Shown in pieces: positions 28,517-36,917 of a DNA stretch of 64,000 nucleotides. The translations under genes were made by a program, and so were the position numbers. The DNA is from Pseudoxanthomonas sp. (GTDB lineage: Bacteria; Pseudomonadota; Gammaproteobacteria; Xanthomonadales; Xanthomonadaceae), in assembly GCF_027498035.1 (NCBI RefSeq), contig NZ_CP114978.1:3534001-3598000 (forward strand), written 5' to 3'. How positions within the stretch are numbered: position 1 is the stretch's first letter; every line of letters starts with the position of its first letter. The notes below the pieces were generated by a model, which did not search any database, was not told the DNA's origin, and saw only the letters and a program-made list of their open reading frames with translations.

Positions 28517-28993
28517 ATGGCTTCTTTCATCCTGCGGGCACTGGATGCGGCGCTGTTCGCCGGTCTGTTCGAGCGCGACGACGCCACGCTTGGGGCGCAG
28601 GGCATCGTGCGCCGGATCGTGGCGTCCGATCACGGCACGCCGTGCCGGGTCAGCCTGCAGGACGCGCGGCGTGGCGAGGAAGTGCTGCTGTTGCCGTACG
28701 TCCATCACGGCGTCCACTCGCCGTATCGCGCCAGTGGGCCGATCTTCGTGCGCCGCGGCGTGGCGACGGTGAGTCTTGCGGTCGACGAGGTCCCGGCGTA
28801 CGTGGCCAGTCGACTGATCTCGCTGCGCGCCTATGATGCAGCCGGCCTGATGGTCATGGCCGAGGTCTGCGATGGCGGCGACGCAGGCGCATGGTTGTGC
28901 CAGGCCTTCGAGCAGCGCGAAGTGGCGTACGTGCATCTGCACAACGCCCGGCAGGGATGCTACGCATGCCGCGCCGAGCGCGCGCATCCTTGA
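28517..28993 (+). CDS. DUF1203 family protein
   Basis: The 158-residue product shows the DUF1203 pattern: CRVSLQDARRGEEVLLLPYVHH in the first half, SPYRASGPIFVRR in the middle, and YVHLHNARQGCYACRAER at the end. The family has no established function. The ATG at 28517 follows a 106-base gap after xerC, so it may have its own promoter. The frame is open further upstream into xerC, but homologues begin close to this ATG (FILRALDAALFAGLF). Confidence 0.82.
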   Translation: MASFILRALDAALFAGLFERDDATLGAQGIVRRIVASDHGTPCRVSLQDARRGEEVLLLPYVHHGVHSPYRASGPIFVRRGVATVSLAVDEVPAYVASRLISLRAYDAAGLMVMAEVCDGGDAGAWLCQAFEQREVAYVHLHNARQGCYACRAERAHP

Positions 28994-29088
28994 TCTGGCT
29001 GGATGCTGCGTGTTGGCCAAGCTGGTCGTGGGCTGTTGGCATGGCCGCAATGCAGCGTGCGCTGCAACCCCTGGCAGTGACGCCCGGC

Positions 29089-30294
29089 CTAGAACCCGAA
29101 CACCTCGCCATCCAATGGCATCTGCGCAGAATGCATGGTGAGTTCCGGACTGAACTTCGCGTCCGGATCGATTGCCTGGGTCAATGACCAATCGCCCGGC
29201 GACGGGTAGGCGTCGAACACGAATGGCAGGCCTTCCGAACCTTCGAAGGTGGCGGCGTCGGAGACGTGGAGGTGCAGGTGCGGGCCGTTGGAATTGCCTG
29301 ATTGGCCCAGGCGCCCGAGTACCTGGCCGCGATGCAGGTGTTGTCCGACGGTGACCGCCACGCTGCCGGGCTGCAGGTGGGCGTAGTGCACGAACACCTT
29401 CGGCGCGATCTGCAGCACCACGTAGTTGCCGTACAAGCCGTGGGCGGTCAGTGAATCGGGCTCGGCCTGCGGCTCCAATGGCGCGTGCTCGGGGGCGCCG
29501 TCGCGGACGTCGCGCACCACGCCATCGGCGACCGCCAGGACCTGCGTGCCGTAGCCGATCCAGTCCTCGCGCCTGCTCCTGCTGAAATCGACGGCGCCAT
29601 CGCGCAGGGCGCGACCGTTCGGGTCCAGTCCGAACACATCCAACGCAAAACGCTGCGGAATGGTGAGCTGGCCGTTGACCGCGACCAGGCTGCCCCAGTG
29701 GTGCGAAAGCGCATTACCCGGCCCCTCGCTGGCCAGCCACAGCCCCGGACCCAGCGGAGGGCCCAGCGCGACCGGCGGGGTCGGGTCGACCATTACGCGC
29801 GCGCCGTCGACCAGGGCGGGCTGGCCTTTGTCGTCGACGAACGCGAGCCGATGACGCAGCGCGTGCGGCGCCGACCGGCCGTCCGGCAGGGTCAGCCACA
29901 GGAATGCGACCGCGCGCATGCCGGCGGCGATGGGCACCTGGGTGGCGTCCTGATCGGCGGGCCGGGGTTGCACGATCTGGGCCAGCTCCTGGCCCGTGAA
30001 ACGCGCCAGTGGCGTGGGGTCGTCGTCGGCGAACACCTCGATGCGCTGCAACCGCAAGACACCGGTGTCGCGGTAATAGTTGGTCACATGTAGTTCGTAG
30101 GCCAGGTGCGTGTGGCCATCACCGCCAACGACCGGCGTGGGTGCGCGCGGAGTGCGTACCTCGACGGGTGCCAGTGCACGCTCTGCGCCGGCGGCATCGG
30201 GCCAGAGCAGGCCCAGCGCCGCCAGCATGAGCCAGAGGCGGGCGCTGCCTGAACAACCGCGCGTCATCGAACGGAAAGGGTTGATGGCAGGCAT
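29089..30294 (-). CDS. Exported M23 family peptidase-like protein
   Basis: This 401-residue protein has a signal sequence (hydrophobic stretch at about residues 18-36, cleaved near DAAGA), a beta-rich N-terminal domain (LAYELHVTNYYRDTGVL onward), and a C-terminal M23 domain with GYGTQVLAVADGVV, YVVLQIAPKVFVHYAHLQPG and the zinc-binding GPHLHLHVSD. The first zinc-ligand motif HxxxD is not obvious: the aligned segment reads QRFALD or DGAVD, so activity is uncertain. The start at 30294 has AGGA five to six bases upstream; a shorter start at 30270 is possible. It is divergent from hslVU. It should be periplasmic or secreted. Confidence 0.85.
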   Translation of the reverse strand: MPAINPFRSMTRGCSGSARLWLMLAALGLLWPDAAGAERALAPVEVRTPRAPTPVVGGDGHTHLAYELHVTNYYRDTGVLRLQRIEVFADDDPTPLARFTGQELAQIVQPRPADQDATQVPIAAGMRAVAFLWLTLPDGRSAPHALRHRLAFVDDKGQPALVDGARVMVDPTPPVALGPPLGPGLWLASEGPGNALSHHWGSLVAVNGQLTIPQRFALDVFGLDPNGRALRDGAVDFSRSRREDWIGYGTQVLAVADGVVRDVRDGAPEHAPLEPQAEPDSLTAHGLYGNYVVLQIAPKVFVHYAHLQPGSVAVTVGQHLHRGQVLGRLGQSGNSNGPHLHLHVSDAATFEGSEGLPFVFDAYPSPGDWSLTQAIDPDAKFSPELTMHSAQMPLDGEVFGF

Positions 30295-30400
30295 GGTCGT
30301 CCTGAAGCGGAGGCGCTGGGTGCCGAGGTGTTGCGCACATTAGCAAGGCTCCCATGCCGTTCGCTGCGGGAATGTCGGCTGATCGGGGCGACCGGTGCCT

Positions 30401-30428
30401 CTTGCGCTGGCACCGGGCGACCCCATCA
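30401..30428 (+). promoter_or_regulatory. Sigma-32-like (heat-shock) promoter of hslVU
   Basis: CTTGCG (30401-30406) and CCCCATCA (30421-30428) with a 14-base spacer resemble the sigma-32 consensus CTTGAA / CCCCATnT. hslVU belongs to the heat-shock regulon in E. coli, which supports the reading. The start of transcription would be near 30435, giving a leader of about 20 bases. Confidence 0.5.
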
Positions 30429-30453
30429 AGAGAATTCGAATCCCGGAGGCCGC

Positions 30454-31005
30454 ATGGACCCCAGTCAGAACCCCAACGTGTTCCACGCCACCACGATCCT
30501 GTCCGTCCGTCGCGACGGGAAAGTCGCCATTGCCGGCGACGGCCAGGTGACGCTGGGCCACACCGTGATGAAGGGCAACGCGCGCAAGGTGCGCCGCCTG
30601 GGCCGCGACGGCCAGGTACTGGCGGGCTTCGCCGGTGCGGCGGCCGATGCGTTCACCCTGTTCGAGCTGTTCGAGGCCAAGCTGGAAAAACACGGCCAGC
30701 TGCAGCGCGCGGCGGTCGAGATGGCCAAGGACTGGCGCACCGAACGCCGCTACGGAAAGTTGGAAGCGCTGCTGGCAGTGGCCGACAAGGACATCTCGCT
30801 GATCATCAGCGGCACCGGCGATGTGATCGAACCGGAGGACGGCATCATCGCCATCGGCTCCGGTGGCTCGTACGCGCTGTCCGCCGCGCGCGCGCTGTAC
30901 CAGCACACCGGGCTGGATGCCCGGACCATCGCGGTCGAGTCGCTCAACATCGCTGGCGACATCTGCATCTACACCAACCGCAACGTGGTGGTGGAAGAGC
31001 TCTGA
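30454..31005 (+). CDS. hslV: ATP-dependent protease peptidase subunit HslV (ClpQ)
   Basis: HslV forms the double-hexameric threonine protease core of the HslUV complex that degrades regulatory and misfolded proteins. From the ATG at 30454 (GGAGG four bases upstream) it has 183 residues. The catalytic threonine is expected at Thr13 in HATTILSVRR, so a 12-residue propeptide must be removed, unlike E. coli HslV, where only the first Met is lost. Other seen motifs are VTLGHTVMKGNARKVRR and IGSGGSYALSAARAL. hslU follows 50 bases downstream. Confidence 0.96.
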   Translation: MDPSQNPNVFHATTILSVRRDGKVAIAGDGQVTLGHTVMKGNARKVRRLGRDGQVLAGFAGAAADAFTLFELFEAKLEKHGQLQRAAVEMAKDWRTERRYGKLEALLAVADKDISLIISGTGDVIEPEDGIIAIGSGGSYALSAARALYQHTGLDARTIAVESLNIAGDICIYTNRNVVVEEL

Positions 31006-31055
31006 TCGGACCGCACGCGTCCTCCCGTACTCCCCTTTCTTTTCGGCCTTCCCTC

Positions 31056-32429
31056 ATGTCGATGATTCCCGATTCTTCTTCCACCATGACCCCGCGCGAA
31101 ATCGTGCAGGAGCTGGACCGCCACATCGTCGGCCAGCACGCCGCCAAGCGCGCGGTCGCGATCGCGCTGCGCAATCGCTGGCGCCGCGCGCAACTCGACC
31201 CCGAGCTGCGCAACGAAGTGATGCCCAAGAACATCCTGATGATTGGCCCGACCGGCGTCGGCAAGACCGAGATCGCGCGCCGGCTGGCGACGCTGGCCAA
31301 CGCGCCGTTCACCAAGGTCGAAGCCACGCGCTTCACCGAGGTCGGCTATGTTGGCAAGGATGTCGAACAGATCATCCGCGACCTGGCCGACACGGCCGTC
31401 AAGCTGTACCGCGAACAGGCCAAGACCCGTGTGCGCACCCAGGCCGAAGAACGTGCCGAGGATCGTATCCTCGACGCGCTCCTGCCCAAGCGCAGCACCG
31501 GCATCGGCTTCGATCCGTCGGTGGTGTCGGGCGAGCCTTCCGCACAGGACGGCGACACCCGCGCCAAGTTCCGCAAGATGCTGCGCAAGGGTGAACTGGA
31601 CGACAAGGAGATCGAACTGGAGCTGTCGCTCAACACCGGCGGCGTGGACATCATGACCCCGCCGGGCATGGAGGAAATGGGCCAGCAGCTCAAGCAGATG
31701 TTCTCCAACCTCGGCAGCGCCAAGACCCACAAGCGCACCGTCACCATCAAGGCCGCGCGGCCGCAGCTGGTGGAGGAAGAAGCGGCCAAGCTGGTCAACG
31801 AGGACGACGTGCGCGCCGCGGCGATCGAAGCCTGCGAGCAGCACGGCATCGTCTTCATCGACGAGATCGACAAGGTCGCCAAGCGCGGCGATAACGTCGG
31901 CGGTGGCGATGTCAGCCGCGAAGGCGTGCAGCGCGACCTGCTGCCGCTGGTGGAAGGCAGCAACGTGTCGACCAAGTACGGGACGGTCAAGACCGACCAT
32001 ATTTTGTTCATTGCCTCCGGCGCGTTCCATCTGGCCAAGCCGAGCGACCTGATCCCCGAGCTGCAGGGCCGTTTCCCGATCCGCGTGGAGCTGGGTGCGC
32101 TGAGCAAGGACGATTTCGTCCGCATCCTCACCGAACCCAAGGCCGCGCTGACCAAGCAATACGTGCAGCTGATGCAGACCGAAGGCGTCACCGTATCCTT
32201 CAGTCCCGAGGCGGTGGACCGCCTCGCGGAGATCGCCGCGCAGGTCAACGAGCGCCAGGAAAACATCGGCGCGCGTCGCCTGCATACCGTGCTGGAGCGG
32301 CTGCTCGATACGCTCAGTTACGAAGCGCCTGACCGCGATGGCGAGAGCGTCACCATCGACCGGGCCTACGTGGACAAGTATCTGAACGACCTGGTCCAGG
32401 ACCCGGACCTGAGCCGCTACATCCTGTAA
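31056..32429 (+). CDS. hslU: ATP-dependent protease ATPase subunit HslU (ClpY)
   Basis: HslU is the AAA+ unfoldase ring that feeds substrates to HslV. The protein is 457 residues: N-terminal PREIVQELDRHIVGQHAAKRAV, Walker A GPTGVGKTE (Lys70), pore segment EVGYVGKDVEQ, the inserted I domain (about residues 110-240), Walker B IVFIDEIDK, and a C-terminal small domain ending LSRYIL, the tail that docks into HslV. The ATG at 31056 was taken; a second start at 31086 (MTPREIV) would match the E. coli N-terminus better and cannot be excluded. Confidence 0.96.
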   Translation: MSMIPDSSSTMTPREIVQELDRHIVGQHAAKRAVAIALRNRWRRAQLDPELRNEVMPKNILMIGPTGVGKTEIARRLATLANAPFTKVEATRFTEVGYVGKDVEQIIRDLADTAVKLYREQAKTRVRTQAEERAEDRILDALLPKRSTGIGFDPSVVSGEPSAQDGDTRAKFRKMLRKGELDDKEIELELSLNTGGVDIMTPPGMEEMGQQLKQMFSNLGSAKTHKRTVTIKAARPQLVEEEAAKLVNEDDVRAAAIEACEQHGIVFIDEIDKVAKRGDNVGGGDVSREGVQRDLLPLVEGSNVSTKYGTVKTDHILFIASGAFHLAKPSDLIPELQGRFPIRVELGALSKDDFVRILTEPKAALTKQYVQLMQTEGVTVSFSPEAVDRLAEIAAQVNERQENIGARRLHTVLERLLDTLSYEAPDRDGESVTIDRAYVDKYLNDLVQDPDLSRYIL

Positions 32430-32452
32430 CGGATTCGAGCCGCGTGACGAAG

Positions 32453-32476
32453 GCGCCGGCATCCGGCGCATTCTTC
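32453..32476 (+). terminator. Hairpin terminator after hslU
   Basis: GCGCCGG (32453-32459) pairs with CCGGCGC (32463-32469) over CAT, followed by ATTCTTCATTC. The stem is seven pairs and the T tract is interrupted, so it is a moderate candidate. Confidence 0.6.
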
Positions 32477-32562
32477 ATTCTGGGCGAGCCAGTTTTTTAG
32501 GCGGCCTTCATCCGGTGCCGGGCATGCTCACGGCCCTGTTCATCTTGTTCCGAGGGTGGCCC

Positions 32563-32988
32563 ATGCTTCGTCCCATCGTGCTGTTGTCGGCGCTTGCGCT
32601 GGCGGCCGTTGCCGCACCGTCCTATGCCCGCACCACCTGCCACCTGGACTTCAGGATGTCTGGCTGGTCGGCGTTCTATAAAACATCCAGCGGCACCGGC
32701 AAGGTGACCTGTGACAACGGGCAGTCGATCCCGGTGAAGGTCAGCGCCAAGGGCGGCGGCCTGACGGTGGGCAAGTCCAGCATCGTCGGCACCGGCGAGT
32801 TCACCGAAGTGCGCAACATCAACGAAGTCCTGGGCAGCTATGCCACTGCCGAGGCGCATGCCGGTGCGGAAAAATCCAGCGGTGCCCAGGTCATGACCAA
32901 GGGCGAGGTGTCGCTGTCGCTGGCCGGTACCGGTAAAGGCTGGGACCTGGGCATCGCCTTCGGCGCGTTCCATATCGATCCGCGCTAA
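32563..32988 (+). CDS. Exported hypothetical protein
   Basis: I do not recognise a named family. From the ATG at 32563 the 141-residue product has a signal peptide (residues 1-22, ending PSYA) and a mature beta-rich domain with two cysteines (TTCHLDF and KVTCDNG) that may form a disulfide. A glycine-rich segment KGGGLTVGKSSIVGTGEF resembles lipid-exposed or DUF1134-like beta sheets, but this is weak. It is probably soluble in the periplasm. It sits alone between hslU and the SDR gene, in the same direction. Confidence 0.7.
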   Translation: MLRPIVLLSALALAAVAAPSYARTTCHLDFRMSGWSAFYKTSSGTGKVTCDNGQSIPVKVSAKGGGLTVGKSSIVGTGEFTEVRNINEVLGSYATAEAHAGAEKSSGAQVMTKGEVSLSLAGTGKGWDLGIAFGAFHIDPR

Positions 32989-33114
32989 GCGGCGGCACAT
33001 CGTGTGGTTGAAGCGGCGCGCTTCCGGCAACGGGTGCGCCGCTGGCATGTGCGCAGGGCGGAATCCGGTTTCGGTCTGCTAGCCTCTGCGTCGATCTCAC
33101 GACGTGGCCGATGC

Positions 33115-34410
33115 ATGGAGCAGCAGGGGGCGGGAACGGTGTTGGTGCTGGGCGCCAACGGATTCATCGGTGGCTATCTGGTGGCGGCGTTGCGCGCGCA
33201 TGGTTGGCGCGTGCTGCGCGGCGTGCGAGGACAGGGACGGGCCTTGCCCGATGACGCGCGCGAGTGCGACCTGATGCGGCTGCGTTCGCCCGACCAGTGG
33301 CTACCGCTGCTGGAGGGCGTGGATGTGGTGGTCAACGCGGCCGGAATCCTGCGCGAGGTCGAGGGTCAGTCCTTTCAGGTGATCCACCACGAAGCGCCAC
33401 TGGCGCTGGCCCAGGCCTGCGTTGGACGTGGCGTGCGCCGGTTCGTGCAGGTCTCGGCCCTGGGGTTGCCGGCCGACGGCGATTTCATCGCGACCAAGCA
33501 TGCCTTCGATGCATCCCTGCAGGCGCTGCCGTTGAGCAGCGTGGTGTTGCGACCATCGCTGGTGTACTCGGCCACCGGGTCCTATGGCGGCACCTCGCTG
33601 CTGCGGGCGATGGCGGCTTTCCCTGGCGTGCATCTGCTGCCCGGCGACGGCCGCTGGCCGACTCAACCACTGTCGACCGAGGACCTGGGCGAACTGGTCG
33701 CGCGGGCGGCCGGTGGCAGCCAGCAGGGGGTGTTCGAGGTCGGCGGTCCTGTGCCGATCTCGCTGCGCGAGTACCAGCAGACCTGGCGGCGCTGGTTGCG
33801 GGTGCCGGGCAAGCGTGCACTGCACACGCCCGAGCCGTTGGTCAGTGCGGTGGTGGCCGGTGGCGAGGTGCTGGGTCGTGGCCCGGTCGGCCGCACCATG
33901 TGGGCCATGCTGCGTCGTCACAACGTCACCGCGCCGGATGCGGCCGACCGACTGGAAGCGGCCTTCGGCCTGCGCCCGCGCTCCCTGCAGCAGGCGCTGG
34001 ACGCACATCCCAGCCAGACCCAGGACCGCTGGCAGGCGCAGTTGTATTTCCTTGCGCCTGGCTTGAAGGTCGCCGTGGTGCTGGTGTTCGTCCTGTCGGC
34101 GTTGGTGGGTTGGTTGACGCCAGCGCAGCGCATCGAAGCGATGACCGCCGGGACTGCGCTGGACGTGCTGGCGCCGGTGGCCCTGGCGCGCATCGGCGCA
34201 GGCTGCGACCTGCTGCTGGCGTTGTGGCTGGCCAGCGGCCTGCGACCGCGCATGGCGATCGGCGCGATGCTGGCCCTGGTCGGCGGCTACACCCTGGCGT
34301 TCGGCCTGGCAGTCCCGGCGCTGTGGCTGGAACCGCTGGGCGGTTTGCTCAAGAACCTGGTCCTGCTGCCGGCGCTGGCCGTGCTGTGGGTCCTGGCCGA
34401 GCGGAGGTGA
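33115..34410 (+). CDS. SDR/NAD-dependent epimerase with C-terminal DoxX-like membrane domain
   Basis: The 431-residue protein is a fusion. Residues 1-300 form an extended short-chain dehydrogenase-like Rossmann domain with VLVLGANGFIGGYLVAAL near the N-terminus and VVNAAGILREVEG and FVQVSALG strands. The classic YxxxK is not clear (FIATKHAFD lies at that place), so it may be an atypical or complex-I-assembly-type SDR. From about residue 305 there are four hydrophobic segments like DoxX. The pairing with DUF2269 just downstream is a recurrent bacterial arrangement. Substrate unknown. The ATG at 33115 is chosen because the longer frame adds a basic non-conserved stretch. Confidence 0.82.
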   Translation: MEQQGAGTVLVLGANGFIGGYLVAALRAHGWRVLRGVRGQGRALPDDARECDLMRLRSPDQWLPLLEGVDVVVNAAGILREVEGQSFQVIHHEAPLALAQACVGRGVRRFVQVSALGLPADGDFIATKHAFDASLQALPLSSVVLRPSLVYSATGSYGGTSLLRAMAAFPGVHLLPGDGRWPTQPLSTEDLGELVARAAGGSQQGVFEVGGPVPISLREYQQTWRRWLRVPGKRALHTPEPLVSAVVAGGEVLGRGPVGRTMWAMLRRHNVTAPDAADRLEAAFGLRPRSLQQALDAHPSQTQDRWQAQLYFLAPGLKVAVVLVFVLSALVGWLTPAQRIEAMTAGTALDVLAPVALARIGAGCDLLLALWLASGLRPRMAIGAMLALVGGYTLAFGLAVPALWLEPLGGLLKNLVLLPALAVLWVLAERR

Positions 34411-34414
34411 GCGC

Positions 34415-34879
34415 GTGATCTATCTGTGGCTGAAGTGGATCCACATTCTTTCTTCCACGCTGCTGTTCGGCACCGGGCTCGGGATTGCGTTCTTCCTGTG
34501 GATCGCGCACCGCCGCGGTGATCCGCACGCCATTGCCGCGACCGCGCGCACCGTGGTGCTGGCCGATACCTGCTTCACCGCCCCGGCGGTGGTGGTGCAG
34601 TTCGGCAGCGGACTGTGGCTGATGCACGTGCTGGGCGTGCCGTTCACCCAGCTGTGGATCGCCTGCGCGCTTGGATTGTTCGTGCTGGTCGGGGCCTGCT
34701 GGCTGCCGGTGCTGTGGCTGCAGATCCGTGCGCGCGACCTGGCCGTCGCTGCCGCGCGCGACGGCACGCTGCTCCCCGCTGCCTATTACCGCGCGATGCG
34801 CTGGTGGTTCTGGCTGGGCTGGCCGGCGTTCCTGAGCGTGATGGCGATCTTCTGGCTGATGGTGTTCAAGCCGGTATAG
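34415..34879 (+). CDS. DUF2269 family membrane protein
   Basis: This 154-residue protein has four hydrophobic segments (about residues 7-30, 48-70, 78-100 and 128-152) and matches DUF2269: LWLKWIHILSSTLLFGTG at the start, a pattern seen in small haem-less cytochrome-like or copD-like membrane proteins. Function unknown. It starts at GTG with GGAGG seven bases upstream inside the end of the SDR gene, four bases after that stop, so the two are co-transcribed and likely work together in the membrane. Confidence 0.85.
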   Translation: MIYLWLKWIHILSSTLLFGTGLGIAFFLWIAHRRGDPHAIAATARTVVLADTCFTAPAVVVQFGSGLWLMHVLGVPFTQLWIACALGLFVLVGACWLPVLWLQIRARDLAVAAARDGTLLPAAYYRAMRWWFWLGWPAFLSVMAIFWLMVFKPV

Positions 34880-34888
34880 GTGGTCGGC

Positions 34889-35344
34889 TCAATCCTCGCC
34901 GATGTCCTCGTTCCAGACCTCGGGGTTGGCCTGGATGTAGCCGCCGAGCAGGTCGATGCATTCCTGGCTGTTGAGGTCGATCACGTTGACGCCGGCCTCG
35001 CGCAGCCAGTCGATGCCGCCCTGGAAGGTCTGTGATTCACCGACCACCACGGTGCCGATGTTGAACTGGCGCACCAGGCCGCTGCAGTACCAGCACGGGG
35101 CCAGGGTGGTGACCATGATGGTGTCCTTGTAGCGGCGCTGGCGGCCGGCCTTGCGGAAGGCGTCGGTTTCGCCATGTACCGACGGATCGCCTTCCTGCAC
35201 GCGGCGGTTGTGGCCGCAGCCAAGCAGTCGGCCGTCATTGTGGTACAGCGCTGCGCCGATCGGGATGCCGCCTTCGGCCAGTCCCTTGCGGGCCTCGTCG
35301 ATGGCGGTGTCCAGCAGGGCGCGATAGTCGGGGGTGGCGATCAT
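34889..35344 (-). CDS. Cytosine/nucleoside deaminase family protein (yeast Fcy1-like)
   Basis: The 151-residue product has the CDA-fold zinc deaminase motifs HGE (His57, Glu59 in VHGETDAFRKAG) and PCWYC (Cys84, Cys87), in the form typical of fungal-type cytosine deaminases rather than E. coli CodA. Such enzymes convert cytosine to uracil, or a related base, for pyrimidine salvage. Conserved GGIPIGAALYHNDGRLLGCGHNRRVQ forms the substrate pocket. It is convergent with DUF2269 and divergent from the MFS transporter (123 bases between starts), so they might share control. Exact substrate not proven. Confidence 0.85.
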   Translation of the reverse strand: MIATPDYRALLDTAIDEARKGLAEGGIPIGAALYHNDGRLLGCGHNRRVQEGDPSVHGETDAFRKAGRQRRYKDTIMVTTLAPCWYCSGLVRQFNIGTVVVGESQTFQGGIDWLREAGVNVIDLNSQECIDLLGGYIQANPEVWNEDIGED

Positions 35345-35439
35345 GGGGTCTCCGTGGAAGGCGTCGGGCGCCTGATGATGCCGTCTATATTGCACTGCAG
35401 CAGTTCGATTACGACAGGCATGGAATACTGCGCGGCCCC

Positions 35440-35455
35440 GCGAAAGCGCTTCCGC
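35440..35455 (+). promoter_or_regulatory. LacI/CRE-type operator palindrome upstream of the MFS transporter
   Basis: GCGAAAGCGCTTCCGC is a near-perfect palindrome centred on CG, the form bound by LacI-family repressors. It lies 12 bases before the transporter ATG and downstream of a -10-like TATATT at 35386-35391, a position suited to blocking transcription. LacI-family control of sugar transporters is common in xanthomonads. Confidence 0.55.
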
Positions 35456-35467
35456 AGGAATGTTCTG

Positions 35468-36778
35468 ATGCATGCCAGTCCCACACCGACCTCTGCCACG
35501 GTGGCGCGTTCGACGCCGAAGCTGGCCATGGCAGTGGTCACCACGATCTTTTTCATGTGGGGCTTCCTGACCTGCCTCAACGACATCCTGATCCCGCACC
35601 TGAAGTCGGTGTTCACGCTGAGCTACACCCAGGCGATGCTGGTGCAGTTCACGTTTTTCGGCGCGTACTTCCTGATGGGCCTGCCTGCGGGGCGGTTGGT
35701 CGCCAGGCTGGGCTACAAGAACGGCATCGTGGCGGGCCTGGCGGTGGCTGGCGTCGGTGCGCTGATGTTCTGGCCAGCGGCTGCAGCGCACAGCTATGGG
35801 TTGTTCCTGAGCGCGCTGTTCGTGCTGGCCACCGGGATCACCGTGCTGCAGGTGGCAGCCAATCCCTACGTCTCCTTGCTGGGGCCGGAGAAGACCGCGT
35901 CGAGCCGGCTGAACCTGTCGCAGGCATTCAACTCGTTGGGAACGGCGATCGCGCCGCTCCTGGGCGGCCTGTTGATCCTGAGCGCGCAGCCAAAGACGCC
36001 GGATGAACTTGCGGCCATGGCGCAGGCCGATGTGGTGGCCTACCGTGCCGCGGAAGCCGGCGCGGTGCAGATGCCCTATCTGGGCCTGGGCATTGCGTTG
36101 TTCGCGTTGGCCGTCTTCATTTTCCTGTTCCGTCTGCCGGCCATCACCGAGGCCAGCGAGAAAGGCGAGACCCGCCACTACGGCATTTTCGAGCCGCTGC
36201 GCCATCGCCACGTGCTGCTGGGCGTGCTGGGCCTGTTCTTTTATGTCGGTGCCGAAGTGTCGATCGGCAGTGTCCTGGTCAACTACCTGTCCATGCCCGA
36301 TATCGGCGCGATGAGCGAGCAGGCCGCGACGAAGTACGTGTCCGCCTACTGGACGGGCGCGATGATCGGGCGATTCATTGGTTCGGCGTTGCTGGTGCGT
36401 ATTGATGCCGGCAAGCTGCTGGCGCTGTTCGCGGGCATCGCGAGTGTGCTCCTGCTGGTGACTCTGACCACCAGCGGCATGACGGCGGTCTATGCGGTGG
36501 TGGCGATCGGCCTGTTCAACTCGATCATGTTCCCGACCATCTTCACCCTGGGCATGGCCAGGCTGGGGCCGCTGACCAATCGCGCCTCTTCGCTGCTGAT
36601 CATGGCCATTGTCGGTGGTGCGGTATTGCCGCTGCTGATGGGGATCCTGGCCGACCATATCGGCCTGCATCTGTCGTTCGTGCTGCCGCTGGTCTGCTAC
36701 GCCTACATCGTGTTCTACGGCCTGAACGGTTCGAAGGTGCGCGGTGAGCCGGTGGTGGCGTCGACCACGACCCGATAA
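35468..36778 (+). CDS. FucP-type MFS sugar transporter
   Basis: The 436-residue protein has about 12 hydrophobic segments and belongs to the L-fucose/glucose-galactose permease branch of the major facilitator superfamily. Seen: MWGFLTCLNDILIPHLKSVF in helix 1, GxLxxRxGYKNGI after helix 2, QVAANPYVSLLG and SRLNLSQAFNSLGTAIAPLLGG in the N-terminal half, and FFYVGAEVSIGSVLVNYL in the C-terminal half. Proton-coupled uptake of a hexose, fucose or N-acetylglucosamine (as NagP) is inferred; the exact sugar is not readable. A LacI-type operator precedes it, but no sugar catabolic genes are adjacent. Confidence 0.88.
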   Translation: MHASPTPTSATVARSTPKLAMAVVTTIFFMWGFLTCLNDILIPHLKSVFTLSYTQAMLVQFTFFGAYFLMGLPAGRLVARLGYKNGIVAGLAVAGVGALMFWPAAAAHSYGLFLSALFVLATGITVLQVAANPYVSLLGPEKTASSRLNLSQAFNSLGTAIAPLLGGLLILSAQPKTPDELAAMAQADVVAYRAAEAGAVQMPYLGLGIALFALAVFIFLFRLPAITEASEKGETRHYGIFEPLRHRHVLLGVLGLFFYVGAEVSIGSVLVNYLSMPDIGAMSEQAATKYVSAYWTGAMIGRFIGSALLVRIDAGKLLALFAGIASVLLLVTLTTSGMTAVYAVVAIGLFNSIMFPTIFTLGMARLGPLTNRASSLLIMAIVGGAVLPLLMGILADHIGLHLSFVLPLVCYAYIVFYGLNGSKVRGEPVVASTTTR

Positions 36779-36812
36779 CGCCTGCCAACCGCCTGGCGGC
36801 GGTCGGACCACG

Positions 36813-36842
36813 ACAGGGCGCTCCAGCGATGGGGCGCCCTGT
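36813..36842 (+). terminator. Hairpin after the MFS transporter
   Basis: ACAGGGCGC (36813-36821) pairs with GCGCCCTGT (36834-36842) across a 12-base loop. The following TGCGTTGG is only weakly T-rich, so termination is probable but not certain. Confidence 0.55.
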
Positions 36843-36904
36843 TGCGTTGGTGTCGCACACGGCCCGCGTAGGCGGCGCTGACACCCCGCGGGGGCGAGCA
36901 GTGC

Positions 36905-36910
36905 GATAAT
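36905..36910 (+). promoter_or_regulatory. -10 GATAAT immediately before ubiE
   Basis: GATAAT ends seven bases before the ubiE ATG, with no Shine-Dalgarno between, so transcription would start at the start codon. A CTGACA lies at 36878-36883 but is 21 bases away. Confidence 0.45.
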
Positions 36911-36917
36911 CGCGGCC

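Noticed and set aside
33004..33114. A longer start for the SDR/DoxX protein
   Set aside because: The upstream residues are Arg-rich without family similarity; the Rossmann motif fits an ATG at 33115.
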